This document shows positions 6,994 to 16,101 of a stretch of 31,472 nt of DNA, one piece after another. Position 1 is the first letter of the stretch. Every line of letters starts with the position of its first letter. This DNA is from Gammaproteobacteria bacterium UBA1119. GTDB lineage: Bacteria; Pseudomonadota; Gammaproteobacteria; Pseudomonadales; Azotimanducaceae. The notes beneath the pieces were generated by a model. It saw only the letters and a program-made list of their open reading frames with translations. It did no database searches and was not told where the DNA came from. The translations under genes were made by a program, and so were the position numbers. The stretch is taken from contig DCBA01000038.1 in the NCBI GenBank assembly GCA_002313255.1, positions 1 to 31,472 on the forward strand, read 5' to 3'.

Positions 6994-8166
6994 CTAAGCC
7001 ACACGACCCAGGACGACTTCGTTGCCACGACTCGGGATCGACGGGACATTCTGCGAAAGAATTAAGGAGCAAGCGGCGATGGCGGCACCGATCAAAAAGA
7101 CCAAACTCGGCGATGTAATCCAAATGATCCCAAAGACAGCCGGGATGATTACGGCCGCGATGTGATTGATCGTAAAAGAAACCCCAGCTGTCGACGCGAT
7201 ATCTGCAGGGTCAGCTATCTTTTGAAAATACGTCTTGATTGCAATCGCAAGCGCAAAAAACATGTGATCAATCACGTAGAGCCCGGCGGCTACGTTACCG
7301 TTGTCAACGAAAGCGTACGCCGTAAACACGAAAATCAGTCCCGTATATTCAAACGTCAACGCGTACTTTTCACCGACGCGTCCAATCAATGCACCGATGC
7401 GCTCCGCAAATAACCAATTAAAAAGATGATTCACCAAGAAAAGGGCCGCGATGTTGCTCGCGCTGTAACCGAACTTTTCAACCATCAGAAAACCGGCGAA
7501 TACGACAAATATCTGACGACGTGCTCCGGAAAAAAAAGTCAATCCGTAATACAGCCAATAACGTCGCCTGAGCACCAGGTTTTTGCGCTGAATGGTCTTC
7601 GATTCAAAGTGAGGAAAGCCGCGCCATAAGACGACGGCCAACGCGACCGCAAGGGTGCCTGCTAGCAGATAAATCCATACGTAATCGAGTTCGGCGACAT
7701 CTAATAGAACCCACAAAACACCGTATGCAACCAGGGACGTGAGTGAACCCACCGATATCAGTCGTCCAAGAATTCGGGGCGCTTCTTCCAAAGACAACCA
7801 CTGCAGTGAGAGCGATTGCTTGATCGTCTCCATGTAATGGAACCCAATGGACATCAGGACCGCCGAAAAATACAGGCCATACTCCGATGGGAAAAAACCG
7901 GTCAGCGCAATCCCAAGACCGAATATCGCAAGCGCCATCACCGCAAAGGTTTGCTCCTTTAACAACAGCAACACAAACACAGTCGTAAATGCGAGGAATC
8001 CGGGAATTTCTCGAAGACTCTGAAGTATCCCGATTTCGACGCCAGTAAATGCCGCTTTTTCTATCGCGAAATTATTTAGCAACGCGCTCCAAGCGGAAAA
8101 ACCCAACGGCATCGCAATGCTTGCAAGCACAAGAAAGGTGACCGGCGTCTGCCAATGTCGTTGCAT
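6994..8166 (-). CDS. MFS transporter
   Basis: A 390-residue integral membrane protein of the major facilitator type. About 12 hydrophobic segments can be traced, for example TFLVLASIAMPLGFSAW, FLAFTTVFVLLLL, VMALAIFGLGIALTGF, LVAYGVLWVLL, YLLAGTLAVALAVVLW, LIFVFTAYAF and VIIPAVFGIIWI. A basic cytoplasmic loop lies near the middle (KTIQRKNLVLRRRYW). The substrate is not recognisable. The start ATG at 8166 has no clear ribosome binding site, so the start is less certain than the frame. It lies 56 bp upstream of the CaiB-type transferase on the same strand and may supply its substrate; that is inference from position. Confidence 0.8.
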   Translation of the reverse strand: MQRHWQTPVTFLVLASIAMPLGFSAWSALLNNFAIEKAAFTGVEIGILQSLREIPGFLAFTTVFVLLLLKEQTFAVMALAIFGLGIALTGFFPSEYGLYFSAVLMSIGFHYMETIKQSLSLQWLSLEEAPRILGRLISVGSLTSLVAYGVLWVLLDVAELDYVWIYLLAGTLAVALAVVLWRGFPHFESKTIQRKNLVLRRRYWLYYGLTFFSGARRQIFVVFAGFLMVEKFGYSASNIAALFLVNHLFNWLFAERIGALIGRVGEKYALTFEYTGLIFVFTAYAFVDNGNVAAGLYVIDHMFFALAIAIKTYFQKIADPADIASTAGVSFTINHIAAVIIPAVFGIIWITSPSLVFLIGAAIAACSLILSQNVPSIPSRGNEVVLGRVA

Positions 8167-8266
8167 AAAATTCGAGTTACTAGCGAGGCCGTGACAACGT
8201 GCTAGATTACACCATTGTCGCGAAGACCACTGAATCCAGTGGGTTCAGATAGGCAGGCTCTCTGAC

Positions 8267-9301
8267 ATGCCGAAAAAAATGTACACCTGCACCTGGGCTC
8301 CGACCGTCTTTACGGGACAGCAAGTCACAGGGGATAAAAAAACACCGTCGGTTTTTCCTGGACACGAAGCATTGGCGGAACTTGTCCTTCCCCGCGTAAA
8401 AAAAATCGAAGAACTCGGCCTTTCTCACCTCCTCATCGCCCAACGCTGGTGGGGCAGCGGGAAAGAAATGGAGGGTTCTTCGCTCGATTGTCTCGCGATA
8501 ACCGCCTACCTCGCAGCACACACCAATCAAATCCACTTAGTCACCGCCATTCACCCCGGCTTCTTTGAAGCGACCGCGATCGCTAAATGGGGAGCCACCA
8601 TGGACTGGCTTTCGGGCGGACGTTGGTCCATTAACGTCACCAGCGGTTGGAACTTAAGAGAATTCGACATGTATGGTATCGACGCGCTCGAACATGATCA
8701 GCGTTACCAGCGCTCGAGTGAGTTCATCGACGTATTGCGAGGTGCCTGGACGCAATCTCCGTTTAACTACGACGGCGAGTTTTATCACTGCGACGAGCTA
8801 CAAGTGGAACCGTCTCCCTCAACGCCTATTGGGATATTTCAGGGTGGCCAGTCAGAGGCATCAATCCAAATGGCAGCGGCTAAATCGGATTGGATGTTTC
8901 TTAATGGAGGATCGTTAGAGCGTATCGAAAGCGTCATCCAAAAGGCACGTCGAGCCACGAAATCGACTGGCCGAAAGCTTCGCTTCGCACTCTATGCGGC
9001 ACCCATATGCCGCGATTCCGACGAAGAAGCCTGGAACGTGATACAGAAACGGGTCGATGCAATCGACCCTGATTTTACAAAAAATCGGCGGCGCGCAACA
9101 AGCGGCGCGCAAGGCATGTGGTCGAGCGAGGAAGAGCTTTCCTTGCTTGATTCCAACGAAGGTTACGCTTCACGTTTGATCGGAAGCCCGAAAACGATCA
9201 TGGCGCGGATCGAAGCATTCCAAGAAATTGGTATCGAGATGCTTCATTTCGACACTTCGGACGAGAAATTCCTTCGCGACGTTCTTCCCGAGATTCAATA
9301 A
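8267..9301 (+). CDS. SsuD/SfnG-type FMNH2-dependent monooxygenase (LLM class)
   Basis: A 344-residue TIM-barrel flavin monooxygenase. The pattern LLIAQRWWGSGKEMEGSSLD, the IHLVTAIHPGFFEATAIAKWGATMDWLSGGR block, NVTSGWNLREFDMYG and ALEHDQRYQRSSEFIDVLRGAW closely follow alkanesulfonate and dimethylsulfone monooxygenases, which use reduced FMN and oxygen to cleave C-S bonds. FQGGQSEASIQMAAAKSDW is the conserved phosphate-side strand. No flavin reductase gene (SsuE type) is adjacent, so the partner must be elsewhere. Sulfonate or sulfone substrate use is inference; other members of this subfamily oxidise pyrimidines or amines. It is divergent from the MFS transporter and converges on the acyl-CoA dehydrogenase. 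Confidence 0.85.
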   Translation: MPKKMYTCTWAPTVFTGQQVTGDKKTPSVFPGHEALAELVLPRVKKIEELGLSHLLIAQRWWGSGKEMEGSSLDCLAITAYLAAHTNQIHLVTAIHPGFFEATAIAKWGATMDWLSGGRWSINVTSGWNLREFDMYGIDALEHDQRYQRSSEFIDVLRGAWTQSPFNYDGEFYHCDELQVEPSPSTPIGIFQGGQSEASIQMAAAKSDWMFLNGGSLERIESVIQKARRATKSTGRKLRFALYAAPICRDSDEEAWNVIQKRVDAIDPDFTKNRRRATSGAQGMWSSEEELSLLDSNEGYASRLIGSPKTIMARIEAFQEIGIEMLHFDTSDEKFLRDVLPEIQ

Positions 9302-9327
9302 GTCAGGTACGAAGGAAACCGACTTCG

Positions 9328-10500
9328 TTAATCGGGCAGACCCAGTATTCGTTTGGCGATAATGTTGAGCTGAACTTCGGAAGATCCACCTTCTATGGAG
9401 TTTGCCTTGGAGCGGAGCCATTCACGCGTCGTACCCAGCTCACGTCCAGTATACGCATCGCCTTCCCAACCCAGCATTTGACTACCCATTATCGAGAGCA
9501 TGAGATCGAACCGATCTTTATTTTGCTCCGTACCATAGAGCTTAAACATCGACGACAGGAACGTAGGTGCGTTGCCAGAACTCGACTCCTCGCCACTTCG
9601 TCTCATGGTTAAACCGTAAATCCGATCATTCATGCGATGTTTCAGCAAGCGATCCCGAATATCGGCGTCCGCGATGCGGCCTTCGCTCTCGCCGAGATAA
9701 TCCTTGGCTATCTCCTCCATTGTTTTTGCACGCTGTGAGCTACCCCCGATGCCACCGATCGACGTTCGCTCGTATTGCAACAACCGTTTAGCAACCGTCC
9801 ATCCTTTGTTTACTTCGCTCACAATATTCTTCTTCGGCACTCGCACATCGTCGAGAAAGGTTTCGCAAAACGGTGACATGCCACTAATCAGCTGAATCGG
9901 CTTGACTGTCACCCCAGGCGTTTCCATATCGAAAAGAATGAAAGAGATGCCCTCGTGCTTCGGTGCATCGGGGTCCGTCCGAACTAGACAGAACATCCAG
10001 TCGGCAAAGTTCGCGCCCGACGTCCAAATTTTTTGACCGTTGATGATGTAATCGTCGCCATCCCCAACCGCTTTCGTTTGCAAACTCGCTAGATCCGAAC
10101 CCGAACCCGGTTCGCTATAGCCCTGGCACCACCATATCTCGCCTCGAATGATTTTGGGTAAGTGCTCCAACTTCTGCTCTTCGGTCCCGTATTCCAATAG
10201 AGCTGGTCCAATCATCGACAGTCCCATGCCGGTGTGGGCTGGACGAGCGTTAATCGCCCGCAATTCCTCCCCGAGTATCTGCGCTTCTTCTCGGTTAAGA
10301 CCCCCACCCCCGTATTCCTTAGGCCACGTGGGTGCTGTCCAACCTTTTTCTGCCATTCGATCGAGCCACAACTTCCCTTCGGGATTCGGGTACGTTGCGC
10401 GCCGACCGCCGCCACTACCTTCACCCGGTCCGGCAGGTTGGCGAACGGATGCTGGGCAACTCTCATCGAGCCAGTCCCGCGTTTCTTCTCTAAAACTCAT
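9328..10500 (-). CDS. Acyl-CoA dehydrogenase
   Basis: A 390-residue FAD flavoprotein of the acyl-CoA dehydrogenase family, which makes the 2,3-double bond in an acyl-CoA and passes electrons to ETF. Motifs include the W-x-APTWPKEYGG N-terminal helix end, GYSEPGSGSDLASL (FAD/substrate loop), NGQKIWTSGA, and the C-terminal SIEGGSSEVQLNIIAKRILGLP, where E370 occupies the catalytic-base position of the family. The start codon overlaps the stop of the upstream amidohydrolase (ATGA at 10497-10500), so the two are translationally coupled. The exact acyl substrate is unknown; the GGSSE form is typical of the large environmental/actinobacterial-like subgroup used for branched or sterol side chains. 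Confidence 0.92.
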   Translation of the reverse strand: MSFREETRDWLDESCPASVRQPAGPGEGSGGGRRATYPNPEGKLWLDRMAEKGWTAPTWPKEYGGGGLNREEAQILGEELRAINARPAHTGMGLSMIGPALLEYGTEEQKLEHLPKIIRGEIWWCQGYSEPGSGSDLASLQTKAVGDGDDYIINGQKIWTSGANFADWMFCLVRTDPDAPKHEGISFILFDMETPGVTVKPIQLISGMSPFCETFLDDVRVPKKNIVSEVNKGWTVAKRLLQYERTSIGGIGGSSQRAKTMEEIAKDYLGESEGRIADADIRDRLLKHRMNDRIYGLTMRRSGEESSSGNAPTFLSSMFKLYGTEQNKDRFDLMLSIMGSQMLGWEGDAYTGRELGTTREWLRSKANSIEGGSSEVQLNIIAKRILGLPD

Positions 10501-11666
10501 GCTGTCGCCTCAATCTCTGTACCTCGCACCATCACGAGGGCCGGTTGTTGAATACAAGCCAGATCACTTAGCGGGTCTCCTTCAAGAAACACGAGATCCG
10601 CCGACAATCCTGGAGCAATTGTGCCCGCAATATCGGCGATCGCCAATGCCCTGGCGGCCTCCGATGTCGCTGAGCGCAATACTTCTACCGGGCTTAGACG
10701 GGCATAGTGGGAAAATACTGGCAACGCCTTCGCTAAGTCTTCGTGACGGACATTGGGTATGCCCGCATCTGTCGACGCCACCAGTCGAACACCGGCACGT
10801 TTAAGCCCTTCAAAATTCTTCATGATCCGCGCTTCAAATTTTCGGTCCCCACCGCGAAAACGCGCCCACCCAGCGTTAATGGTTGGCGACACCCATACTC
10901 CCTGAGCCGCCATTTCGGCAGCAATCGTTGGATCGTAGTCGCCGCGAGCGCCATCGGACTGTAACCACGAACAATGTTCAACGGTTGTTACGCCAGCCGC
11001 TGCGGCGTTCGCGATCCCGTCCGTGCCATGGCAATGTGCAGCGACCTCGTACCCCGCCGTTTTCGCATAAGCGACGATGCTGCATGTTTCTTCTCGGCTA
11101 AATTGGGCAGCACCAGGCTGGCTGCCGCGGGTCAAATTACCCCCGGTCGCCATGATCTTTATTAGATCAACTCCGTGTTCCCGTTGGCGCTCAATCACTT
11201 GATAGGCATCGGCCACGTGGGCAGATTCACCACCCCAAAAGTGGCAGTGGCCCGCAATCGAGGTCACCGGTTGTCCGGCACAGAGAAGTCGCGGACCGAC
11301 TATTTCGTTCCGATTAATACGATCCCTTAATTCAAGCTCCAGCCACTCCCCGCCGCCGAGATCTCTTGCCGTCGTCAACCCCGCCCGAACCATCCGCTCG
11401 GCACGCCCACGCATCTTTTCACGTATTTCAGGAGCCTTCTGCCGTAGCTGTTCTTCGGCCGATGGGATTTCCGGATCCAAGGTCATATGAACGTGCGCAT
11501 CCATTAGTCCCGGGATAACGGTCAAGCCCGACATATCGCGAGCCTTCGGGTCACGTTTTCCAACCGCTGAAATCAGTCCGTTGGCAACCGAAACCGAATC
11601 CACCTCAACGTACCCGTTAGCGATTCCGTCCCAGACTCGAAGATTAGCGTAGGTTTGTTCTTGCAT
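10497..11666 (-). CDS. Imidazolonepropionase/prolidase-like amidohydrolase
   Basis: A 389-residue metal-dependent hydrolase of the amidohydrolase superfamily, close to the group containing imidazolonepropionase-like and Xaa-Pro/acyl-amino-acid peptidases. Visible ligands are H58-V-H60 after the IPGLMDAHVH strand, the lysine in DLIKIMATGG (likely carbamylated), AAHCHG, TVEHCSW, and the final STDAGIP aspartate. The C-terminus (IAPGLSADLVFLEGDPL) returns to the sandwich domain. There is no signal peptide. It overlaps the acyl-CoA dehydrogenase by 4 nt (ATGA), so both likely act in one pathway, perhaps hydrolysis of an amide or peptide before beta-oxidation; that link is inference. Start ATG 11666. 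Confidence 0.85.
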   Translation of the reverse strand: MQEQTYANLRVWDGIANGYVEVDSVSVANGLISAVGKRDPKARDMSGLTVIPGLMDAHVHMTLDPEIPSAEEQLRQKAPEIREKMRGRAERMVRAGLTTARDLGGGEWLELELRDRINRNEIVGPRLLCAGQPVTSIAGHCHFWGGESAHVADAYQVIERQREHGVDLIKIMATGGNLTRGSQPGAAQFSREETCSIVAYAKTAGYEVAAHCHGTDGIANAAAAGVTTVEHCSWLQSDGARGDYDPTIAAEMAAQGVWVSPTINAGWARFRGGDRKFEARIMKNFEGLKRAGVRLVASTDAGIPNVRHEDLAKALPVFSHYARLSPVEVLRSATSEAARALAIADIAGTIAPGLSADLVFLEGDPLSDLACIQQPALVMVRGTEIEATA

Positions 11667-11757
11667 GATGCGTCCATCTTAGCTGCAAAATGCTGGTTGC
11701 AGTACGGGCAACGCTCAATGCAACATGGCACGAGGTCGTCCGTAGTCAAAGGTCCCT

Positions 11758-13311
11758 ATGACAGATCAAGCAATTACCGGTATCGACGAGGTACGACCCG
11801 ACCGCCGGCCCTTGACCAAACCGATCCTGTTCGCCTATTCGTTGCCGGCGACACCGCTCGCACTGGCCGGACTGCCCATGGGTGTTTATTTGCCCATTAT
11901 TTATGCGGATCACTTCGGCCTGTCCCTGCTAGTTGTCGGGTGGCTACTTTGGGCAACGCGGATCTCGGACGCCGTTACGGATCCGTGGATAGGCTACTGG
12001 TCCGATCGAATACGAACCCGCTGGGGTCGACGCAAACCGTTCGTGTTATTAGGAACGCCCATTTATGGAGTGGCCATCGCGTTGCTGTTTATCGTGCCTT
12101 TTGAATTCAGCGACGTCACCTGGTTTGGGCAAACATTCTCCAACGGATACGCTTGGATGTGCGTGATGTTGGTGTTTACGTACCTCGGCGCAACCATCAA
12201 AGACCTACCCTTTTCCGCCTGGGGAGCGGAACTCTCGAGCAACTACCACGAACGCTCGCTCATCAGGAGTTGGCGGGAATTTTTTGGCGTCGGCGGAGCA
12301 CTCATTGCCGCGTTCACTCCCGTCGCCCTCGTAGCTATTGTGGGGTTGGAAACCAAACCAATCGACGCCGTGACGGTATTGATCATTGGACTCTGCATAT
12401 TCATGCCGATCACGACCGCGATTACGCTCTTCGCGGTTCCCGAATACCCGGTCTACGAGACCACGAAAGAACGCATCAAACTTCGAGAAAGCCTGCGCTA
12501 CGTCTTGACGAACCGGGCGTACGTCTTCCTGCTGATCATCTTTGCCACCTCTGCCATGGGCTCGGCGATGACCAACACCCTGTCGGTATTTTTCGTCAAA
12601 CACGTTCTGGGTGTCGAGGAACTGTACGGGTATTACCTCGCACCGTATTTCATCTGCCAACTGGCCGGGATTCCGCTCTGGATGAAGCTGTCCCGAAAAA
12701 TCGGCAAACACAAGGCAACCATGTGTGCGATCGGTTGGTACGCATTATGGTCTTCGTTCATCCCATTAATCACGTGGGCGGACAACGATTTGTTCACCAC
12801 CTTTCGCGTCCAGAGTCTGCTCGCGTTTCTACCCTCGGATACGTACCAAACCTACATGGCTTATTTTGAGGGCATCGATACCGGTAAACATTTGTGGTTC
12901 CTTGTGGTCATGTGTTTGAAAGGTTCTGCGATTGGGGCGCTTTCGGCACTACCAGCCGCGATGTGCGCTGACGTCATTGATGTCGATACTGCGCAAACGG
13001 GAAAACGCCAAGGTGGTGCGTACTTCTCCATCTGGTCCATGGTGCAAAAATGGTCCTACGCATTCGGCATCACCATCGGCCTCAGTCTCGTCGTATGGTG
13101 GGGATTCGACGAGCACGCCGACCCGAAAAGCGGAATCAACAGCGCATTCACCCTGTTCATGCTCGCGTGCGTCTACTCTGTCATTCCGGCTCTATTCAAG
13201 TTCGTCGGCATGCCACTTCTATGGATGTATCCATTGACCGAAGAGAAAGTCGTGGCAGTACAAGCCAAGATCGCCGAAAACGAGCGATCTGCTCCGATCG
13301 TAAACGCGTAA
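11758..13311 (+). CDS. GPH-family (MelB-like) sugar:cation symporter
   Basis: A 517-residue membrane protein of the glycoside-pentoside-hexuronide symporter branch of the MFS. The signature is clear: D71-A-V-T-D75-P-W-I-G near helix 2, WSDR (81-84), then the loop R88-W-G-R-R-K-P94. About 12 membrane segments follow, including VAIALLFIVPF, MLVFTYLGATIKDLPFSAWGAEL and the late CADVIDVDTAQTGKRQGG segment typical of the family. It would import a glycoside, glucuronide or similar solute with Na+ or H+. Start ATG 11758 has AAGG upstream. It is divergent from the amidohydrolase (91-bp gap) and separated from the TonB receptor by the TPP riboswitch, so the receptor is probably regulated independently. 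Confidence 0.88.
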   Translation: MTDQAITGIDEVRPDRRPLTKPILFAYSLPATPLALAGLPMGVYLPIIYADHFGLSLLVVGWLLWATRISDAVTDPWIGYWSDRIRTRWGRRKPFVLLGTPIYGVAIALLFIVPFEFSDVTWFGQTFSNGYAWMCVMLVFTYLGATIKDLPFSAWGAELSSNYHERSLIRSWREFFGVGGALIAAFTPVALVAIVGLETKPIDAVTVLIIGLCIFMPITTAITLFAVPEYPVYETTKERIKLRESLRYVLTNRAYVFLLIIFATSAMGSAMTNTLSVFFVKHVLGVEELYGYYLAPYFICQLAGIPLWMKLSRKIGKHKATMCAIGWYALWSSFIPLITWADNDLFTTFRVQSLLAFLPSDTYQTYMAYFEGIDTGKHLWFLVVMCLKGSAIGALSALPAAMCADVIDVDTAQTGKRQGGAYFSIWSMVQKWSYAFGITIGLSLVVWWGFDEHADPKSGINSAFTLFMLACVYSVIPALFKFVGMPLLWMYPLTEEKVVAVQAKIAENERSAPIVNA

Positions 13312-13378
13312 CGCAAACTCTGCCGATATCCTGGCGGCCCCTTGAAATCGCTCCCACAAGAGTCGAACATGCCCTCTT

Positions 13379-13463
13379 ACCTAAGGGGTGGCTACAAAGC
13401 CTGAGACGTGGCGATCACGGACCCTTTGAACCTGACCCGGATGATGCCGGCGGAGGAATAGGT
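13379..13463 (+). promoter_or_regulatory. TPP riboswitch (THI element)
   Basis: The conserved aptamer is readable: GGGGTGGC, the invariant CTGAGA, then ACCCTTTGAACCTGA, CCGGATGATGCCGG (P4/P5) and GGAGGAATAGG. P1 forms from ACCTA (13379-13383) and TAGGT (13459-13463). P2 uses AAGGG with CCCTT. P3 uses GGC/GCC around TACAAA, and an optional extra hairpin CGTG-GCGAT-CACG follows. It closely parallels the Escherichia coli thiM/thiC elements. It lies in the leader of the TonB-dependent receptor and binds thiamin pyrophosphate to repress expression. Confidence 0.95.
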
Positions 13464-13490
13464 CCTCGAGTCCTCCGGCCCTAGAGGATT
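13451..13490 (+). promoter_or_regulatory. Expression platform of TPP riboswitch: anti-sequestor versus Shine-Dalgarno sequestor
   Basis: Two mutually exclusive helices are visible. CGGAGGA (13451-13457), part of the aptamer 3' core, can pair perfectly over 7 bp with TCCTCCG (13471-13477). When TPP holds the aptamer closed, the released AGTCCTC (13469-13475) can instead pair over 7 bp, with one G-U pair, with GAGGATT (13484-13490). That second helix contains the receptor's Shine-Dalgarno GAGGA, 5 nt before its ATG. No U-tract is present, so control is predicted to be translational: TPP hides the ribosome site. Confidence 0.68.
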
Positions 13491-13493
13491 TGT

Positions 13494-15554
13494 ATGAAAA
13501 CGTTTGGCCTCTTACTCATCGCCTTGATCACATGCACCGCGACGCGTGGCGAGGACGACGTTCCCGAGATTGTCGTCACGGCACAATTACGAGATACCGC
13601 TCTCGAAAACGTACCGTCCAGCGTCACCGTGTTAACGGAAAACGTGATCGCACAAAGAGAAGCACAACATCTTGAAGAGATCATTGCCGCTTCCCCTAAC
13701 GTAAATCTCTCGGCGGGTGGTTCAAGGGCACGCTTTATTCAAATACGCGGCATCGGGGAAAGGGGCCAGTTTGCCGAGCCGTTAAATTCGTCGGTCGGGG
13801 TGCTCATCGACGGTATGGACTTTAGCGGTGCTGCGACTGCAGCAACGCTTTTCGATATCCAACAAGTTGAAATCTTACGAGGGCCCCAAGGCACCCTCTA
13901 CGGCGCTAATGCCCTGGCTGGATTGATCAATATTGTGACCAATCGACCCTCGCAAACGTTTGAATCGGACGTGAAACTAACCGCCGGAAATTACGGCATG
14001 GTTGGACTCGGCGGGGTCATCTCCAACTCGGTAAGCGATCGTTCTCGATTCCGGATCGCGATCGAGAAATATGTAGACGACGGCTTCATGAATAACGATT
14101 ACCTTGGTCGGGATGACACCAATGACCACAATGAACTCACCGTTCGAGCGAAATTCGATACCGACCTATCAGAATCGACACAGCTGAACCTCATGGCAGG
14201 TTTCATCGACATTGATAACGGCTACGACGCTTTTTCCTTAGACAACAATCGAATCACGCGCTCCGATCAACCTGGACAGGATCGGCACAAAGCGTCATTC
14301 GGCAGCGCAGAAATCCGCTGGAACGGGAATGGTCGGTTTGACCTCGTCGGGCGTTTCGGCAAAGCAAAATCGGACATCGATTACGGTTACGATGAAGATT
14401 GGACACACGCTGGATTCGATCCCTGGGAGTACAGTTCCACAGATCGCTACCTTCGCAATCGGGCAACCGCGACGGGTGAATTACGGTTCGTATCCAATCC
14501 ATCGCACTCCATTTTTAATCAGACGACCGAGTGGAGTCTCGGGGCGTATTTATTGGATCAGGATGTCGCTCTTCGTCGAGAGTACACCTACCTGTCCGCT
14601 CCTTACCAAAGCACGTTTTCGGTACGCCGGATCGCCGTCTTTGGCGAAACGCGAAGTGACCTTGGTCGCGACATTCGACTCACGCTTGGCCTGCGGTCGG
14701 AGCATCATCAGAGCGATTACGGGGATTCGGAAAACGTTCACTTCGATCCTAGCAACAACATGGTTGGGGGTCGATTGGCGGTCGAATATCAATGGGACCC
14801 GTCAACACGCGTCTATGCGTCGCTGTCGCGTGGCTATAAAGCGGGCGGCTTCAACACCGACGGATCACTCGATTCGGATTTACGACACTACGAGCCCGAA
14901 AGCCTAATGAACTTAGAAATTGGTTTAACGCGTTCTTGGTCGGATGACGCTTCGTTTATCCGCGCCTCAATCTTCCGAATGGATCGTCACGACGTGCAAA
15001 TTGCTAGTTCGCTCACCCGAGTTCGCAGCGATGGCAGCGCTGAATTTATCGATTACGTTGACAACGCGGCTGAGGGATCGAACGTCGGCATCGAGATGGA
15101 AGTTTCGACGTACCTTGTCGATCAGGTTCGGATGTTTGCAAGTCTGGGGACGCTACGAACCGAATATCTCGATTTCGTCAATGCCGTCGGCGAAAACTAC
15201 AGCGGCCGAGAGCAGGCACACGCACCACGGTACCAGTACAGTACCGGTGTCGAAATTACGACCACTCGAGGTCTATTCATCGCTTGCACGATCGAAGGTC
15301 GCGACGAGTTCTTCTTTTCGGACAGCCACGCGGAAAAATCGAAAGCGTACAACTTAGCCCATCTCAAGATCGGATACGAAACGGACCACTGGTCGTTGTC
15401 ACTTTGGGGCCGCAACCTCGGCGATAAAGACTATTTCGTCCGTGGTTTTTATTTCGGCAACGATCCGCGAGATTACTACGCGGCTCGTCGCTTCACTCAG
15501 CTAGGCGAACCCCGTAGATACGGATTGACCTTTCGTTACCATTGGCGTTCGTAA
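13494..15554 (+). CDS. TonB-dependent outer-membrane receptor, probable thiamin uptake
   Basis: A 686-residue outer-membrane receptor. A Sec signal peptide is at residues 1-19 (MKTFGLLLIALITCTATRG), followed by a TonB-box-like EIVVTAQ. The plug domain runs to about 150, with SVTVLTENVI, IQIRGIGERGQF, GVLIDGMDF and VEILRGPQGTLYGANALAGLINIVTNRP. A 22-strand-type beta-barrel follows, with GYKAGGFNTDGSL, YEPESLMNLEIG and a C-terminal NLGDKDYFVRGFYFG / YGLTFRYHW end. It would import a large or scarce solute using TonB energy. The TPP riboswitch directly upstream suggests thiamin, a phosphate ester or a precursor as cargo; that is inference from regulation. ATG 13494 has GAGGA 5 nt upstream. Confidence 0.92.
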   Translation: MKTFGLLLIALITCTATRGEDDVPEIVVTAQLRDTALENVPSSVTVLTENVIAQREAQHLEEIIAASPNVNLSAGGSRARFIQIRGIGERGQFAEPLNSSVGVLIDGMDFSGAATAATLFDIQQVEILRGPQGTLYGANALAGLINIVTNRPSQTFESDVKLTAGNYGMVGLGGVISNSVSDRSRFRIAIEKYVDDGFMNNDYLGRDDTNDHNELTVRAKFDTDLSESTQLNLMAGFIDIDNGYDAFSLDNNRITRSDQPGQDRHKASFGSAEIRWNGNGRFDLVGRFGKAKSDIDYGYDEDWTHAGFDPWEYSSTDRYLRNRATATGELRFVSNPSHSIFNQTTEWSLGAYLLDQDVALRREYTYLSAPYQSTFSVRRIAVFGETRSDLGRDIRLTLGLRSEHHQSDYGDSENVHFDPSNNMVGGRLAVEYQWDPSTRVYASLSRGYKAGGFNTDGSLDSDLRHYEPESLMNLEIGLTRSWSDDASFIRASIFRMDRHDVQIASSLTRVRSDGSAEFIDYVDNAAEGSNVGIEMEVSTYLVDQVRMFASLGTLRTEYLDFVNAVGENYSGREQAHAPRYQYSTGVEITTTRGLFIACTIEGRDEFFFSDSHAEKSKAYNLAHLKIGYETDHWSLSLWGRNLGDKDYFVRGFYFGNDPRDYYAARRFTQLGEPRRYGLTFRYHWRS

Positions 15555-15564
15555 CCAAGCCTTC

Positions 15565-16035
15565 CTAAAACACCAAGCGACCGAGGCTCTCGGCGACGCA
15601 ACAGGGCTTGTCCTGACCTTCAACCTCGACCACGATCTCGTTCATGGTCTCGATCATTCCCCCTTTGATTTCCACACGTTTCAATGTGCTAGTGGTCCGT
15701 ACCCGAGCACCTACAGGTACCGGCGAGGGAAACCTTACCTTGTCAAACCCATAGTTAATCATTAATTTTTGGCCCTCGAGCCTCGGCGCGTTTTCTTCAA
15801 CGGCGCGCGGGAGATGACCCATGATTGACAAGGTTAGATGGCCGTGCGCGATGGTCGTTCCGAATGGACCTGTACTCGCACGCTCTGCGTCAATGTGTAT
15901 CCATTGGTGATCTAACGTGACGTCGGCGAAATCGTTTATCCGGCCCTGCGTAATTTCAAACCAATCGGACGGTTGACCCGATTCGTCTACCCTTCCCTGA
16001 AGTGTGTCGTATGCGACCTGCATTGCGTCAGACAT
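15565..16035 (-). CDS. MaoC-like (R)-specific enoyl-CoA hydratase
   Basis: A 156-residue single-hotdog protein. The hydratase motif is D42-H-Q-W-I-H47 within INDFADVTLDHQWIHID, followed by R-A-x-x-x-PFGTTIAHGHLTLS, the characteristic pocket and oxyanion region of MaoC/PhaJ/NodN-type enzymes. These hydrate trans-2-enoyl-CoA to (R)-3-hydroxyacyl-CoA. Length and motif spacing are typical. ATG 16035 has AGAGGGA upstream on the minus strand. It is convergent with the TonB receptor (10-bp gap) and divergent from the ADP-ribosylglycohydrolase. The substrate chain type is not readable. Confidence 0.92.
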   Translation of the reverse strand: MSDAMQVAYDTLQGRVDESGQPSDWFEITQGRINDFADVTLDHQWIHIDAERASTGPFGTTIAHGHLTLSIMGHLPRAVEENAPRLEGQKLMINYGFDKVRFPSPVPVGARVRTTSTLKRVEIKGGMIETMNEIVVEVEGQDKPCCVAESLGRLVF

Positions 16036-16101
16036 TCCAGATTCCCTCTCTAGCAGATTTTGAATAGGCTATCCTCGATTCGATACGGAAGCGAGATAGT
16101 G

